From NCBI GenBank assembly GCA_002327445.1, contig DCWA01000020.1, forward strand, positions 1-64,000: DNA of 64,000 nucleotides, read 5' to 3'. Positions 1 through 8,886 of this stretch are shown here, piece after piece. Source of the stretch: Desulfobacteraceae bacterium UBA2174 (GTDB lineage Bacteria > Desulfobacterota > Desulfobacteria > Desulfobacterales > UBA2174). A model generated the notes under the pieces. The model was not told the origin of the DNA and did not search any database. It worked only from the letters and a program-made list of their open reading frames with translations. The position numbers and the translations under genes were made by a program. Each line of letters starts with the position of its first letter. Positions within the stretch are counted from its first letter, which is position 1.

Positions 1-189
1 GGGTGTCTCCCTCCCTACTCTACAGCGCAGCGAGGAATCCGCAGTCCGGAATACGGCGGGAAATGCCGGCAAATTCAAAGAGATCCATCGTCGCAAGCTC
101 CTCGGGATGACAGGGGGGCACGGTGTTCCTCGGGATGACAGGGGACCACGGAGCTCCTCGGGATGACAAGGGGCACGGTGTTCATCGGG
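1..189. repeat. Dispersed inverted-repeat cluster (TGTCATTCCGAG family), left edge
   Basis: Several partial copies of the arm CCTCGGGATGACA occur in a row, together with a CGTCGCAAGCTCCTCGGG arm. The same arms recur at about 1.5-1.8, 7.3-7.6, 24.3-24.9, 37.6-37.8, 40.5-40.9, 42.9-43.5, 45.4-45.7, 46.7, 57.9 and 61.9 kb. No credible gene is seen here. The left end is cut by the window. Confidence 0.85.
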
Positions 190-398
190 ATGACAGCGGG
201 GGAGAGCTGCAGTCTCCTGCTTGACCAAACCGGTCAGAACAGTGCCCGGCGGCAGTGCTGAAACCTTGAACCTGGAACTTTGAACTTTAAACAGGGAACT
301 TTGAACCTGGAACCTGGGACCTTGAACCTGGAACCCGCCACAGGCATCTGACAACCGATAACCAATAACCGATAACCAATAACAGGCCACCGTTTTTC
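190..398 (+). repeat. Leader-type repeat upstream of birA, with heptamer minisatellite
   Basis: This 209-base stretch runs directly into the birA start. It has a conserved block containing TTGACCAAACCGGTCAG, then variable CCTGGAA/CCTTGAA heptamers (about 260-340), then repeated AACCGATAACCAAT units (about 350-384). Almost the same composition and order lies at 1766-1944 in front of bioY. No Shine-Dalgarno sequence of normal strength is evident before the birA ATG. Confidence 0.75.
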
Positions 399-1325
399 AT
401 GAAATCCCGAATCCTCGAAATGCTCCGCGGACAGACCGAGCCGGTGAGCGGCGAAACGCTCAGCGCCCAACTCGGGGTCTCGCGGGTGGCGGTCTGGAAG
501 CACCTGCAAAAGCTCCAGGCCCTGGGCTACACCATCGAGTCCACCGCCAGGGGCTACCGCCTGATGGCGGTCCCGGACAAGTTGTACCCCTGGGAGTTCA
601 GCGGTTGGGAAAACCGGATCCTCCACCACGAATCGCTGAACTCGACCATGGAAACCGCGCGCAGCATGGCCCGCAAGGGTTGCCCGGCCTTCACCGTGGT
701 GATCGCCGAAGAGCAAACGGTCGGCCGGGGCCGGCTTCAGCGCACTTGGGTGTCCGAGGCCGGCGGCATCTATTTCACCATGGTTTTGCGCCCCTCCCTG
801 CCGCCGCAGCTCGCCTTCCGGGTCAACTTTGTCGCCTCCACCGTCCTGGCCCGGGTGTTGCGCCGGCGTTTCGATGTGGACGCCCGGGTCAAGTGGCCCA
901 ACGACATCCTGATCGACGAGCGCAAGGTCTGCGGCCTGCTGGCGGAGATGGACGCCGAGGCCGATGCCGTGCGCTTTGTCAACATCGGCATCGGCATCAA
1001 CGCCAACAACGAACCGCCTCCGGTACCCACCGGCGCCGTCTCCCTGCGGCAGGTGCTGGGTCACCGGATATCGCGCCGGGACCTGCTGGCGGAGTTTCTG
1101 GACGCTTTTCAGGAGCGGATGGAAGCCGGGCACCTGGAAAATGCCGTGGCCGAATGGCGACCCTACGCCATCACCCTGAACCGCCGGGTGCGCGTGGCTA
1201 CCGGCCGGGAGACCATCGAGGGCACCGCGGTGGATGTGGATGACAACGGCGCCCTGATCCTGGCCTTGGCGGATGGCACGCGGCGCCCGGTGATCTACGG
1301 CGACTGTTTCCTGAGCCCGGATTAA
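399..1325 (+). CDS. birA: Bifunctional biotin-[acetyl-CoA-carboxylase] ligase / biotin repressor BirA
   Basis: This cytoplasmic enzyme activates biotin to biotinyl-AMP and transfers it to a lysine of biotin carboxyl carrier proteins. The 308 residues match the length of two-domain BirA. An N-terminal winged helix (about 1-60, with VSRVAVWKHLQKL) suggests it also represses transcription. The ligase core shows the biotinyl-AMP motif GRGRLQRTW near residue 109, KWPNDI near 167 and a GIGIN segment near 195. The small SH3-like C-terminal domain follows. A biotin uptake system (bioY and EcfA/EcfT) lies just downstream on the same strand, which fits co-regulation, although a long repeat separates the genes. 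No classical paired BirA operator was recognised. The start is the ATG opening the HTH; its ribosome site is weak. Confidence 0.95.
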   Translation: MKSRILEMLRGQTEPVSGETLSAQLGVSRVAVWKHLQKLQALGYTIESTARGYRLMAVPDKLYPWEFSGWENRILHHESLNSTMETARSMARKGCPAFTVVIAEEQTVGRGRLQRTWVSEAGGIYFTMVLRPSLPPQLAFRVNFVASTVLARVLRRRFDVDARVKWPNDILIDERKVCGLLAEMDAEADAVRFVNIGIGINANNEPPPVPTGAVSLRQVLGHRISRRDLLAEFLDAFQERMEAGHLENAVAEWRPYAITLNRRVRVATGRETIEGTAVDVDDNGALILALADGTRRPVIYGDCFLSPD

Positions 1326-1461
1326 GTCGGTGCGAAACAAGCCTTTGCAGCCCCTTTTTTTGGACACAAAAATGATTTCAGGGTTCTGGCTTCAGGTGGC
1401 GGTCAAGACATGGAAGCCGCAGATGGGCTTTTTTTACTCGGATGTGACTATCGCGTATTGC

Positions 1462-1765
1462 TGTCATTCCGAACAAAGTGAGCCATGCCGCCGGCCGCAT
1501 GTACGACCGGTCCGATCAAGATGAGAAACAAGTTTTCGGGCTGCTTGTTTCATATAAGGAATCTTGCCGCATCCAAGAGATCTCTCGTCGCAAGCTCGTA
1601 TGTTGAAAGTCGAGGTAAGCAAGCACAAACAGTGCAGCGACGACGCCACCGGATGCCAACCTCCTGCCGCTGTCATTCCGAGCGTCAGCGAGGAATCTGC
1701 AGTCGGGAATAAGGCGGCAAGTGGGGGCAGCTTCGGGGAGATCCCTCGCCGCGTTGCGCCTCGGG
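1462..1765. repeat. Dispersed inverted-repeat cluster between birA and bioY
   Basis: The stretch contains full and partial arms of the TGTCATTCCGAG family (for example at about 1462, 1580, 1672 and 1740). Short open frames here are repeat translations. Between 1326 and 1461 nothing gene-like was seen. Confidence 0.8.
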
Positions 1766-1944
1766 ATGACAGCGGGGGAAAGCCGCAGTCTCCTGCTTGA
1801 CCAAACCGGTCAGAACAGTACCCGGCGGCAGTGCTGAAACCTTGAACCTGGAACCTGGAACCTGGAACCTGGAACCTGGAACGCACCACAGCCACCTGAC
1901 AACCAATACCCAATAACCGATAACCACTAACCGACAACCCCTAC
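1766..1944 (+). repeat. Leader-type repeat upstream of bioY (second copy of the birA leader)
   Basis: It is nearly identical to 190-275 over the first 85 bases or so, including TTGACCAAACCGGTCAG and GGCAGTGCTGAAACC. Then come about six tandem CCTGGAA heptamers (1845-1881) and AACCAATA/AACCGATA units that run into the bioY start codon. No Shine-Dalgarno sequence is visible in the last 20 bases. Confidence 0.75.
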
Positions 1945-2508
1945 ATGCCCATGGACGCCTTCGAAAACCTTCGCATGACCGTCTTCACGGCCCTCATGGC
2001 GGCCCTGATCGCCGCCGGTGCCTTCATCGTGATCCCCATCGGGCCGGTGCCCATCGTGCTGCAAAACCTCTTCGTGATGATTGCCGGCCTGATTCTGGCG
2101 CCACGTTGGGCCGCCGCCGCCGTCGCGATCTATTTGCTGGCCGGAGGCCTGGGGTTGCCGGTTTTTGCCGGCGGCACCGGTGGCATCGGCCGCCTTCTCG
2201 GCCCCACCGGCGGTTACCTGATCGGCTACCTGCCCGCGGTGGTGCTGATCGGTTGGACGCACACCCGTTTCGGTGAGAAAGCGTGGATGGAGATCGGTGC
2301 GCTGATTCTGGCGGAGGCCGTCGTTTTCGGCTTGGGGGTCTCCTGGCTCAAGACCGTCACTGCCATGAGTTGGACCGCAGCCTTGGCCGCCGGCATGCTG
2401 CCGTTTCTTCCCGGCGACGCCCTCAAAATTGCCGCGGCCCTGCCCATCGCCCGCACCCTGCGGCCCATTGTCAGAGGGCGGGGCAATTTCGAAATTAGAA
2501 GAATATGA
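1945..2508 (+). CDS. bioY: BioY-type biotin transporter S component
   Basis: This is an integral membrane substrate-binding (S) subunit of an energy-coupling-factor biotin importer. The 187 residues are hydrophobic, with about six predicted membrane segments. Typical BioY features are IPIGPVPIVLQN (residues about 30-41) and a glycine-rich loop GGTGGIGRLLGPTGGY near residues 75-90. The next two genes encode an ATPase and an EcfT-like membrane protein, so the set should form a complete tripartite importer (BioMNY). The start is the first ATG; a second ATG two codons later is equally possible. Codon use matches the neighbours. Confidence 0.93.
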   Translation: MPMDAFENLRMTVFTALMAALIAAGAFIVIPIGPVPIVLQNLFVMIAGLILAPRWAAAAVAIYLLAGGLGLPVFAGGTGGIGRLLGPTGGYLIGYLPAVVLIGWTHTRFGEKAWMEIGALILAEAVVFGLGVSWLKTVTAMSWTAALAAGMLPFLPGDALKIAAALPIARTLRPIVRGRGNFEIRRI

Positions 2509-2689
2509 GCATATAGACAAAGGCGCGCTCTTTGCCGTTTTCGGATGTCGTTCGCCTGATGACTTCGATTCCGGCATGCGCAGGTATGACGAGCGGCGGA
2601 ATCAAATCCCAAAAAGTCAGTTTCGATCATTTGAGTTTTAAGTATTTGGATTTGTTTCTGATCTTAATATTCGAGATTCGAATTTGCCT

Positions 2690-2765
2690 TTGACCTTGTC
2701 GCAGGGTCGCCTCACATTCAGCCACTTTAGATCACTTTTAACTTTAGTCACTCGTAACTTCAAAG
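2690..2765. repeat. Dispersed repeat with CACTTTAG / AGTCACTCGTAACTT units
   Basis: This short repeat lies between bioY and the ATPase gene. The same words (GCCACTTTAG, TTTAGTCACTCGTAACTT, preceded by a CGCAGGGTCGC element) recur three times at 63335-63640. The preceding stretch 2509-2690 holds no gene I can support. Confidence 0.6.
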
Positions 2766-2774
2766 AATCTACCC

Positions 2775-3524
2775 ATGCCCCTCATTGAAATCGAACACCT
2801 CACCCACCGCTTCGCCGACGGCACTTGCGCCCTCGACGGCATCGACCTGACCGTCGAGGCTGGGGCCTTCGTGCTGATTGCAGGCGCCAACGGTTCCGGC
2901 AAGACGACCCTGTTGCGCCATCTCAACGGCCTGCTGCATGCCAGCAGTGGCGTCGTGCGCATCGACGGAGTGTCGGTGGCCAAGGATCCGGCCCGGGCTC
3001 GGCGCAGGGTGGGGCTGGTGTTTCAGGATGTGGACACCCAGATCGTGGGAGAAACCGTTGCCGATGACGTAGCCTTCGGCCCCGAGAATCTCGGCCTCTC
3101 CCGGGCCGACATCCAGGACCGGGTGACGGCGGCCCTGGACGCCATGGATCTGACCGCCGCGGCGGATCTTCCCCCTCACCTGCTCTCCGGCGGCCAGAAG
3201 CGGCGCCTGGCCATTGCCGGAGTCCTTGCGATGGACCCGAGGATCATCGCCTTCGATGAACCGTTTTCCAACCTCGACCATCCCGGGGTCCGTTCGGTGC
3301 TCCAGCGCATGATCGATCTGCACGCCGCCGGCAAGACCCTTATCGTGACCACCCACGACCTGGACAAGGTGGCGGCCCATGCCGACCGGCTCCTGGTTCT
3401 GGATCACGGGCGGCTGGTGATCGACGACTATCCGGTGGCCTGCATGGGCCGCATCGAACGCCACGGGATCCGCCAGCCGTGCAGCTATCGATTCGGCGGA
3501 AAGCTGGAATCATGGCTGAACTGA
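2775..3524 (+). CDS. bioM: Energy-coupling factor ABC transporter ATPase (BioM/EcfA-like)
   Basis: This cytoplasmic ABC ATPase energises the BioY importer. In its 249 residues the Walker A is GANGSGKT (about 35-42), the Q-loop segment is VFQDVDTQ, the signature is LSGGQKRR (about 137-144), the Walker B is IIAFDEPFSNLD and the switch histidine sits in TTHD. This spacing is typical of CbiO/EcfA proteins. The 3' end overlaps the EcfT gene by 13 bases, indicating translational coupling. Biotin specificity is inferred from the adjacent bioY and birA. Confidence 0.93.
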   Translation: MPLIEIEHLTHRFADGTCALDGIDLTVEAGAFVLIAGANGSGKTTLLRHLNGLLHASSGVVRIDGVSVAKDPARARRRVGLVFQDVDTQIVGETVADDVAFGPENLGLSRADIQDRVTAALDAMDLTAAADLPPHLLSGGQKRRLAIAGVLAMDPRIIAFDEPFSNLDHPGVRSVLQRMIDLHAAGKTLIVTTHDLDKVAAHADRLLVLDHGRLVIDDYPVACMGRIERHGIRQPCSYRFGGKLESWLN

Positions 3525-4261
3525 GCGCCATCGCCTTCCGGCCGGGCAGCGGACGCCTGCACCGCCTCGACTCGCGCTTCAAGATCGCCGTTCTCGTGAT
3601 CACCGGCACGGCGGCCGCCCATGCCGCACCCGCCGGACTGGCCATCCTTTCCGCGCTGATGCTTGCAGGGCTGCGGGAGGCTCGGCTGGCCCCCGGGCGC
3701 TTGCTGGTCGATATCCGCCCCCTGTTGATCATGCTGGCGATGCTGGTCTTGGTCCGTGCCGTAGCCATTCCCGGCCCGTCTATCTGGCCGCCCTTGCCCG
3801 TCAGCCGCCATGGTCTGGTTGAAGCCCTGATCTTCTCCTGGCGGGTCCTGGTGGTGGTTTCCGGCGGCATCCTGCTGACGGCCACCACCCGCACCCGGGC
3901 CCTGCGGGCCGCCGTGGCATGGCTCCTGAGGCCGGTGCCCGGGATTCCGGCACGCCGGGCGGCAACCATGATCGGACTGTTGGTGCGCTTTGTTCCGGAA
4001 GTGCTCCACCAGGCGGTTCTGGTTCGCGAGGCCCAGCAGGCCCGGGGAATCAACGCTTGCCGCAATCCTCTGAGACGCATCTACGTCTGGATCGTCGTGC
4101 TCATGCGGCGCACCCTGCTCAAGTCCGACCACCTGGCCATGGCCATGATCAGCCGCGGCTACACCGAGGAGCGCGGCGACCAGCCCCTGGCCGCCGTCCC
4201 CGGCGACTTTGCCATACTGGCGCTGGCCGTCGCAGTCAGTCTATCGGCGGTGCTGTTTTAG
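3512..4261 (+). CDS. bioN: Energy-coupling factor transmembrane protein EcfT (BioN-like)
   Basis: This is the membrane scaffold that links the EcfA-type ATPase to the S component. About 249 residues hold four to five hydrophobic segments. The family's Ala-Arg-Gly coupling motif is visible in AQQARGINA near residue 178. I chose the internal ATG at 3512 because it overlaps the end of the ATPase gene and begins with the conserved start of the domain (MAELSAIAFRPG). An in-frame upstream start at 3479 would add eleven non-conserved residues. Confidence 0.9.
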   Translation: MAELSAIAFRPGSGRLHRLDSRFKIAVLVITGTAAAHAAPAGLAILSALMLAGLREARLAPGRLLVDIRPLLIMLAMLVLVRAVAIPGPSIWPPLPVSRHGLVEALIFSWRVLVVVSGGILLTATTRTRALRAAVAWLLRPVPGIPARRAATMIGLLVRFVPEVLHQAVLVREAQQARGINACRNPLRRIYVWIVVLMRRTLLKSDHLAMAMISRGYTEERGDQPLAAVPGDFAILALAVAVSLSAVLF

Positions 4262-4398
4262 AAGGATGGGCCGCAATTCGTGCTTCGAGTGCCGCAGTTC
4301 AAATTCTCCCTCCCCTTTAATTTGACACCCAAGCCCAACTCTAGTAGATCTGCCGCCACGTTTCCCGACCATCTGAACCTGCCGCGGGGATCGACAAC

Positions 4399-5763
4399 GT
4401 GAAAATTATCATCATCGGTGCCGGAGAAGTCGGCTTTCACATCGCCAGCCACTTGACGTCCGAAGACAAGGACGTAGTCGTCATCGACAAGGACCCGGAG
4501 GCCACCCGGCGCGTTGCCGAAAACATCGATGTCCAGGTTCTGGTCGGTTCGGGCTCCAGCCCGCTGACCCTGGAAGAAGCCGGAATCCACGGCGCCGAAA
4601 TCGTGCTGGCGGTCACCGACAGCGACGAGGTCAATCTCGTCTCCTGTCTGGTAGCGGACATCGTCTCTCCAGGCACCAAGAAGCTGGCCCGCCTCCGCAG
4701 TGAACACTTCGACGCCTACATCGCGCCGCTGCGCCAAAACGCCCCCCACATCGATACGGTGATCAACCCGGAAGCCGAAGTCGTCAAGACCATCGAGCGC
4801 ATGATGTCGGTCCCCGGCGCCGTAGACGTGGGCGAGTTCGCCGAAGGGCGGGTCAAGTTCGTCGGTGTGCGGCTGGAGGAGGAATCTCCCCTCGTCGGCA
4901 AGCGCCTGATGGATCTTCCCGGCATCCTGGAAGGCCGGCGCCTGCTCATCGCCGCGGTGGTGCGCAAAGAGGAGCTGATCATTCCCCGCGGCGGCGACCG
5001 CCTCATGGCCGCGGACCTGGTCTACTTCATCAGCGAGGAACCGGACCTGGGAAATCTCATGGCGGTCTTCGGCAAGCAGTCCTCACCGGTTCGGCGCGTG
5101 ATGATCGTCGGCGGGGGACGCATCGGCCTGCGGCTGGCGGAACGCCTTGAAATCCTTGGTGTTCACACCAAAATCATCGAACGCAACGCCCTTCGCTGTC
5201 AACAGTTGGCCGAACGGCTCAACAAGACGGTGGTCCTGCACGGCGACGGCAGCGACCAGGCCCTGCTCACCGAAGAAAACATTCATGAAATCGACCTGAT
5301 GGTCTCCCTGACGGATGACGAGGAAACCAACATCCTCTCTTCCCTGCTCGCCAAACGCCTCGGCGCGCGCAAGACCATCACCAAAATCAACAAGTTCAGC
5401 TACCTGCCTCTGATGTCGGCCATCGGCCTCGACCATGTGGTCAGCCCGCGCCTGTCGGCCATCAACTCCATCTTGCAGCACATCCGGCGCGGCAAGATCC
5501 TGTCGGCCATTTCCATCAAGGGAGAACAGGCCGAGGCCATGGAGGCCGTCGCCCTGGAAACGTCGGACATCGTCGGCAAGCCGCTGCGCCAGATCGACTT
5601 TCCCAAGGGAAGCCTCGTGACCGGCATCATCCGCGGCGAGGAGGTGATCATCCCCACCGGCGACAGCGTCATCGCCCCGGACGATCGGATCATCATCTTC
5701 GCGAGGCGTCAGGCCATCGCCCGGATCGAAAAGATTCTGACCGTCAAGCTGGAGTATTTTTAA
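4399..5763 (+). CDS. trkA: Trk potassium uptake system peripheral protein TrkA
   Basis: This cytoplasmic NAD(H)-binding subunit gates the TrkH potassium channel. Its 454 residues hold two RCK units, each a Rossmann fold followed by a TrkA-C domain. The dinucleotide motifs are GAGEVG (about 7-12) and GGGRIG (about 238-243). The length is typical of full TrkA. Its TAA stop is followed immediately by the GTG start of trkH with no intervening base, so the two form a tight operon. Confidence 0.96.
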   Translation: MKIIIIGAGEVGFHIASHLTSEDKDVVVIDKDPEATRRVAENIDVQVLVGSGSSPLTLEEAGIHGAEIVLAVTDSDEVNLVSCLVADIVSPGTKKLARLRSEHFDAYIAPLRQNAPHIDTVINPEAEVVKTIERMMSVPGAVDVGEFAEGRVKFVGVRLEEESPLVGKRLMDLPGILEGRRLLIAAVVRKEELIIPRGGDRLMAADLVYFISEEPDLGNLMAVFGKQSSPVRRVMIVGGGRIGLRLAERLEILGVHTKIIERNALRCQQLAERLNKTVVLHGDGSDQALLTEENIHEIDLMVSLTDDEETNILSSLLAKRLGARKTITKINKFSYLPLMSAIGLDHVVSPRLSAINSILQHIRRGKILSAISIKGEQAEAMEAVALETSDIVGKPLRQIDFPKGSLVTGIIRGEEVIIPTGDSVIAPDDRIIIFARRQAIARIEKILTVKLEYF

Positions 5764-7212
5764 GTGCGCTGGAGACCGTTATTCAACATCGTCGGCCTCC
5801 TGGTGTTCTTTCTCGGCCTGGGCATGGTTCTGCCGCTGGCGGTAGCCCTTTACTACCGCGACGGCAGCTCCGCGGCGATCCTCAATGCCATGGTGGCCAC
5901 CACGGCCACCGGCCTGGGCATCCACATTTGCGTTCGCGGACACCGCATGGAGAGCATCAGCCAACGCGAAGGAATGGCCATCGTGACCATTGGCTGGACC
6001 CTGGTGGGGATCTTCGGGGCCTTACCGTTCTTTTTCGGGCAAGGCGGATACCGCTTCACGGATGCCCTTTTTGAATCCGTATCGGGCTTCACCACCACCG
6101 GCGCCTCGATCTTTACCGATGTCGAGGTCCTGCCCCGGGGCCTGCTCTTCTGGCGCAGCTTCATCCAGTGGCTCGGCGGCATGGGAATCATCGTACTGTC
6201 GGTGGCCATCCTGCCCTTTCTCGGGGTGGGCGGCATGCAGCTCTACAAGGCCGAAGTGCCCAGTCCGGTCCCGGATAAGCTCAGACCGCGCATCCGCGAC
6301 ACGGCCCGGATCATGTGGAAGGTTTACGCCCTGTTCACCGCCGTCCAGGTGCTGTTTCTGCTCATGGCCGGGATGGGGCTCTTCGAGGCCGTCTGCCACA
6401 CCTTCACCACCATGCCCACCGGTGGCTTTTCCACCCGCAACGCCTCGGTGGCGGCCTACGGCAGCCCCTACATGGATTTTATTTTCATCTTTTTCATGGT
6501 TCTGGCCGGGATGAATTTCTCGCTGCACTACCAGTTCATGCGCGGCCAGACCCTCGTCTTCTGGCGCGACCCGGAGTGCCGCTTCTACCTCGGCATCGTC
6601 GCCCTGTTGAGCCTGGCGGTCAGTTGGAACCTCTGGGGGGACGTCTACGCGCAATTCGCGCAGGCCCTGCGCTACGGGACCTTTCAAGTGGCGTCGCTCA
6701 TCACCACCACCGGTTACGTCACGGCCGACTATGAACAATGGCCGGCAATGAGCCAGCTCATCCTGCTGCTGTGCATGTTCATCGGCGCCAGCGCCGGCTC
6801 CACCGGCGGCGCGATCAAGTGCCTGCGCCTGATGTTGTGCATCAAGTACTGCTACCGGGAACTCTTCACGTTGGTGCACCCTCATGCCGTCACTCACATC
6901 AAGATCGCCGGCAAGACCGTCCCCGAAGAGGTGATCCGCTCCGTGATGGGATTCCTGGCGCTCTACATGGGGATTTTCGTTCTCGCCAGCGTGCTGCTCT
7001 CGGCCTTCGGCACGGACTTCGTCACCAGCTTCAGCGCCGTAGCCACGACGTTGGGCAACGTCGGCCCGGGCTTCGGCACCGTGGGGCCGGTGGAGAATTT
7101 TGCCCATCTTCCCGGGATGGGCAAATGGATCCTCATCTGGTGCATGCTCGTCGGCCGCCTGGAAATCTTCACCGTCATCATCCTGCTGGTGCCCGAATTC
7201 TGGCGCAAATGA
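5764..7212 (+). CDS. trkH: Trk potassium uptake channel protein TrkH
   Basis: This integral membrane potassium channel of 482 residues carries the four degenerate selectivity-filter repeats: SGFTTTGAS, TTMPTGGFST, ITTTGYVTADY and ATTLGNVGPGFG. The GTG start follows the trkA stop directly, so translation is probably coupled. The gene ends a few bases before a long repeat cluster. No terminator was recognised. Confidence 0.96.
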   Translation: MRWRPLFNIVGLLVFFLGLGMVLPLAVALYYRDGSSAAILNAMVATTATGLGIHICVRGHRMESISQREGMAIVTIGWTLVGIFGALPFFFGQGGYRFTDALFESVSGFTTTGASIFTDVEVLPRGLLFWRSFIQWLGGMGIIVLSVAILPFLGVGGMQLYKAEVPSPVPDKLRPRIRDTARIMWKVYALFTAVQVLFLLMAGMGLFEAVCHTFTTMPTGGFSTRNASVAAYGSPYMDFIFIFFMVLAGMNFSLHYQFMRGQTLVFWRDPECRFYLGIVALLSLAVSWNLWGDVYAQFAQALRYGTFQVASLITTTGYVTADYEQWPAMSQLILLLCMFIGASAGSTGGAIKCLRLMLCIKYCYRELFTLVHPHAVTHIKIAGKTVPEEVIRSVMGFLALYMGIFVLASVLLSAFGTDFVTSFSAVATTLGNVGPGFGTVGPVENFAHLPGMGKWILIWCMLVGRLEIFTVIILLVPEFWRK

Positions 7213-7254
7213 CGAAAGAGGATCCCCCTGTTTGATCAAGCCGGGCATACAGCG

Positions 7255-7625
7255 CCCCTCCACTGTCATTCCGAGAAGTGCGGCACCCCTCCACTGTCAT
7301 CCCGAGGACTCCCCTCCCCTGTCATTCCGAGGAGCCCCCCTTTTCTGTCATTCCGAGGAGCCCCTTTTCCGTCATTCCGAGGAGCCCCCCTTTTCTGTCA
7401 TTCCGAGGAGCCCCCCTTTTCTGTCATTCCGAGGAGCTTGCGACGAGGAATCTCTTCGAAATTTCCGTCCCCTCACGTCCCATTCCCGACTGCAGATCCC
7501 TCGCTGCGCTCGGGATGACACGAAAAAAGAGGGTCATTCCGAGGACTCCCCTCCCCTGTCATTCCGAGGAGCCTGCGACGAGGAATCTCTTCGAAAATGC
7601 AATCATCTTCCGCTTTTCTCCCATC
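7255..7625. repeat. Dispersed inverted-repeat cluster downstream of trkH
   Basis: At least six direct copies of the TGTCATTCCGAGGAGCC arm (about every 30-40 bases, 7265-7440), followed by two complete units with a right arm at about 7490-7520. All open frames here translate repeat sequence. From 7626 to 7866 nothing gene-like was seen. Confidence 0.85.
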
Positions 7626-7866
7626 TGCGGATTCCTCACTGTGCTGCGTTCGGAATGCCACAAACCCGGACGCCAGTGCCGGGATTCGGATTTTTTTGGG
7701 GAAATGGGAAACCGCTTCCGTCTCGAAGGCAGGTGGCCGCCAGAGGCGGCGATCCGCCACTATCCGCCGTATCTGCGATGCAGCGATACATTTTTAAATG
7801 TTGCGATGACATCTTTTCCATTGACAAGCTCGTCAGTCACGACTAAAAGGACGTTTTTACCGGGTT

Positions 7867-7942
7867 GGGCCGTTAACTCAGTCGGTAGAGTATCTGCCTT
7901 TTAAGCAGAGAGTCGTTGGTTCGAGTCCAACACGGCCCACCA
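7867..7942 (+). tRNA. tRNA-Lys (anticodon TTT)
   Basis: A 76-base cloverleaf with acceptor stem GGGCCGT pairing with ACGGCCC, anticodon loop CTTTTAA between CTGCC- and -CAG arms, T-loop TTCGAGT and an encoded CCA end. The anticodon TTT gives lysine. Confidence 0.97.
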
Positions 7943-7957
7943 AAAGCGGCCGTATCC

Positions 7958-8035
7958 GTCCCCATCGTCTAGCCCGGTCCAGGACACCGGCCTTTCACGC
8001 CGGCGACAGGGGTTCAAATCCCCTTGGGGACGCCA
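7958..8035 (+). tRNA. tRNA-Glu (anticodon TTC)
   Basis: A 78-base cloverleaf with acceptor GTCCCCA pairing with TGGGGAC, anticodon loop CTTTCAC, T-loop TTCAAAT and encoded CCA. It lies 15 bases after tRNA-Lys and is likely co-transcribed. Its 3' end faces an integrase remnant on the opposite strand, the usual arrangement for an island inserted at a tRNA. Confidence 0.96.
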
Positions 8036-8103
8036 AATATATCATGTAGTTAGCTTGCCTGGTCCGCCTTAAAGTCCGATTGGACACCCCGGCGGACACC
8101 CCT

Positions 8104-8138
8104 GACCCCGGAAACCTCCCCTTTCCGGGGTCTTTTTT
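8104..8138 (+). terminator. Rho-independent terminator of the tRNA operon
   Basis: A perfect 11-bp stem (GACCCCGGAAA with TTTCCGGGGTC), a 7-base loop and a run of six T. It sits about 70 bases after tRNA-Glu. Confidence 0.9.
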
Positions 8139-8162
8139 ATCCATCGGAAACCATCCGACTTG

Positions 8163-8501
8163 ACCGGCCGAATCTTTAGCACTGACCAGGCTGGATCGCA
8201 GCAAGCGTGAAAAAGCCGCCCGTTTTTTCTCGAACACCTTTTGACAATGAGACCCTTGGCTGTGCTCCAGGTACTTTGTTGCCCAATCAAGGACTGTCAC
8301 AAAGTCCAAGGGGGTCTCGGCGGGTTGCCGGATCTGTAGTCGCTCTTGCGACTCCCATTCGATGGCCGCCTTCTCTGATTGGCTGTCGTCGGGAAACAGC
8401 TTCGAACTGACGATCTCTTTTGACTTGACGCGGCACATCCACCGCAGACGGCCGCGTTTGTTGACCAAGATCGGCATCAAGCACCTGCCTGCGAGGTCCA
8501 T
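8163..8501 (-). pseudogene. Tyrosine-recombinase (phage integrase) N-terminal remnant
   Basis: The translated stretch resembles the arm-binding and SAM-like core-binding part of phage integrases: MPILVNKRGRLRWMCRVK, then LFPDDSQSEKAAIEWE, then DFVTVLDWATKYLEHS and KKRAAFSRLL. The catalytic C-terminal half (R..HxxR..Y) is missing; after about 110 residues the frame runs into the terminator and tRNA-Glu. It points at the tRNA-Glu 3' end, so it is probably the decayed integrase of an element that used that tRNA as attachment site. The identification is by pattern only. Confidence 0.6.
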
Positions 8502-8624
8502 TGGCGGCTCGAAAACGTTCTCGGCGCATCGCCGGCTCCCGTATGCCCCGTGTTGCCAACGGTGCGGTCGGCAAACGGTTCGGATGAGCCCGAAAGATAC
8601 CGGCCCGGACGGCGTGACTTCGAC

Positions 8625-8795
8625 ATGGGGAATCTGGTCCAAAGCCCCTGCCGCAACTGCCCGAACCGGTCCCGGCTGCCCGACTGCCGCAAGAAATGCA
8701 AGCTTCTCGGCCGGGTGCAGGACACTTTGGCCAACCAGGTCGGGACGGTGTGCGCCATGGACCAGGGCGAAACATGCAGGATCTATTTGCCATAG
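8625..8795 (+). CDS. Small cysteine-rich protein, possible zinc-binding
   Basis: 56 residues from the ATG at 8625; an in-frame start at 8550 would add 25. Four cysteines fall in the pattern CRNC-x7-C-x3-C (residues 9-24), which could bind a metal, followed by a helix-like LLGRVQDTLANQ and two further cysteines. I do not recognise a named family. Similar small Cys proteins occur beside phage-derived genes, and this one sits between an integrase remnant and a HipBA-type module. It could be a phage leftover. Confidence that it is expressed is modest. Confidence 0.4.
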   Translation: MGNLVQSPCRNCPNRSRLPDCRKKCKLLGRVQDTLANQVGTVCAMDQGETCRIYLP

Positions 8796-8870
8796 AAACC
8801 GAAAAGGCCTATAGCGAATGCCGGGATTTTAATGTCGTCTATTTCAGGCCTTAACATAATTCCCCGCCTG

Positions 8871-8882
8871 TGATAGCTATCA
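8871..8882. promoter_or_regulatory. Perfect 12-bp palindrome, candidate HipB operator
   Basis: TGATAGCTATCA ends four bases before the hipB-like start codon. HipB-type antitoxins repress their own operon through palindromes in this position, so this is the obvious operator candidate. It occupies the place where a Shine-Dalgarno sequence would be expected. Confidence 0.55.
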
Positions 8883-8886
8883 ATAC

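Noticed and set aside
1326..1944. Riboswitch or canonical BirA operator upstream of bioY
   Set aside because: No known biotin riboswitch class exists, and no TTGTAAAC-type paired operator is visible; only repeats were found.
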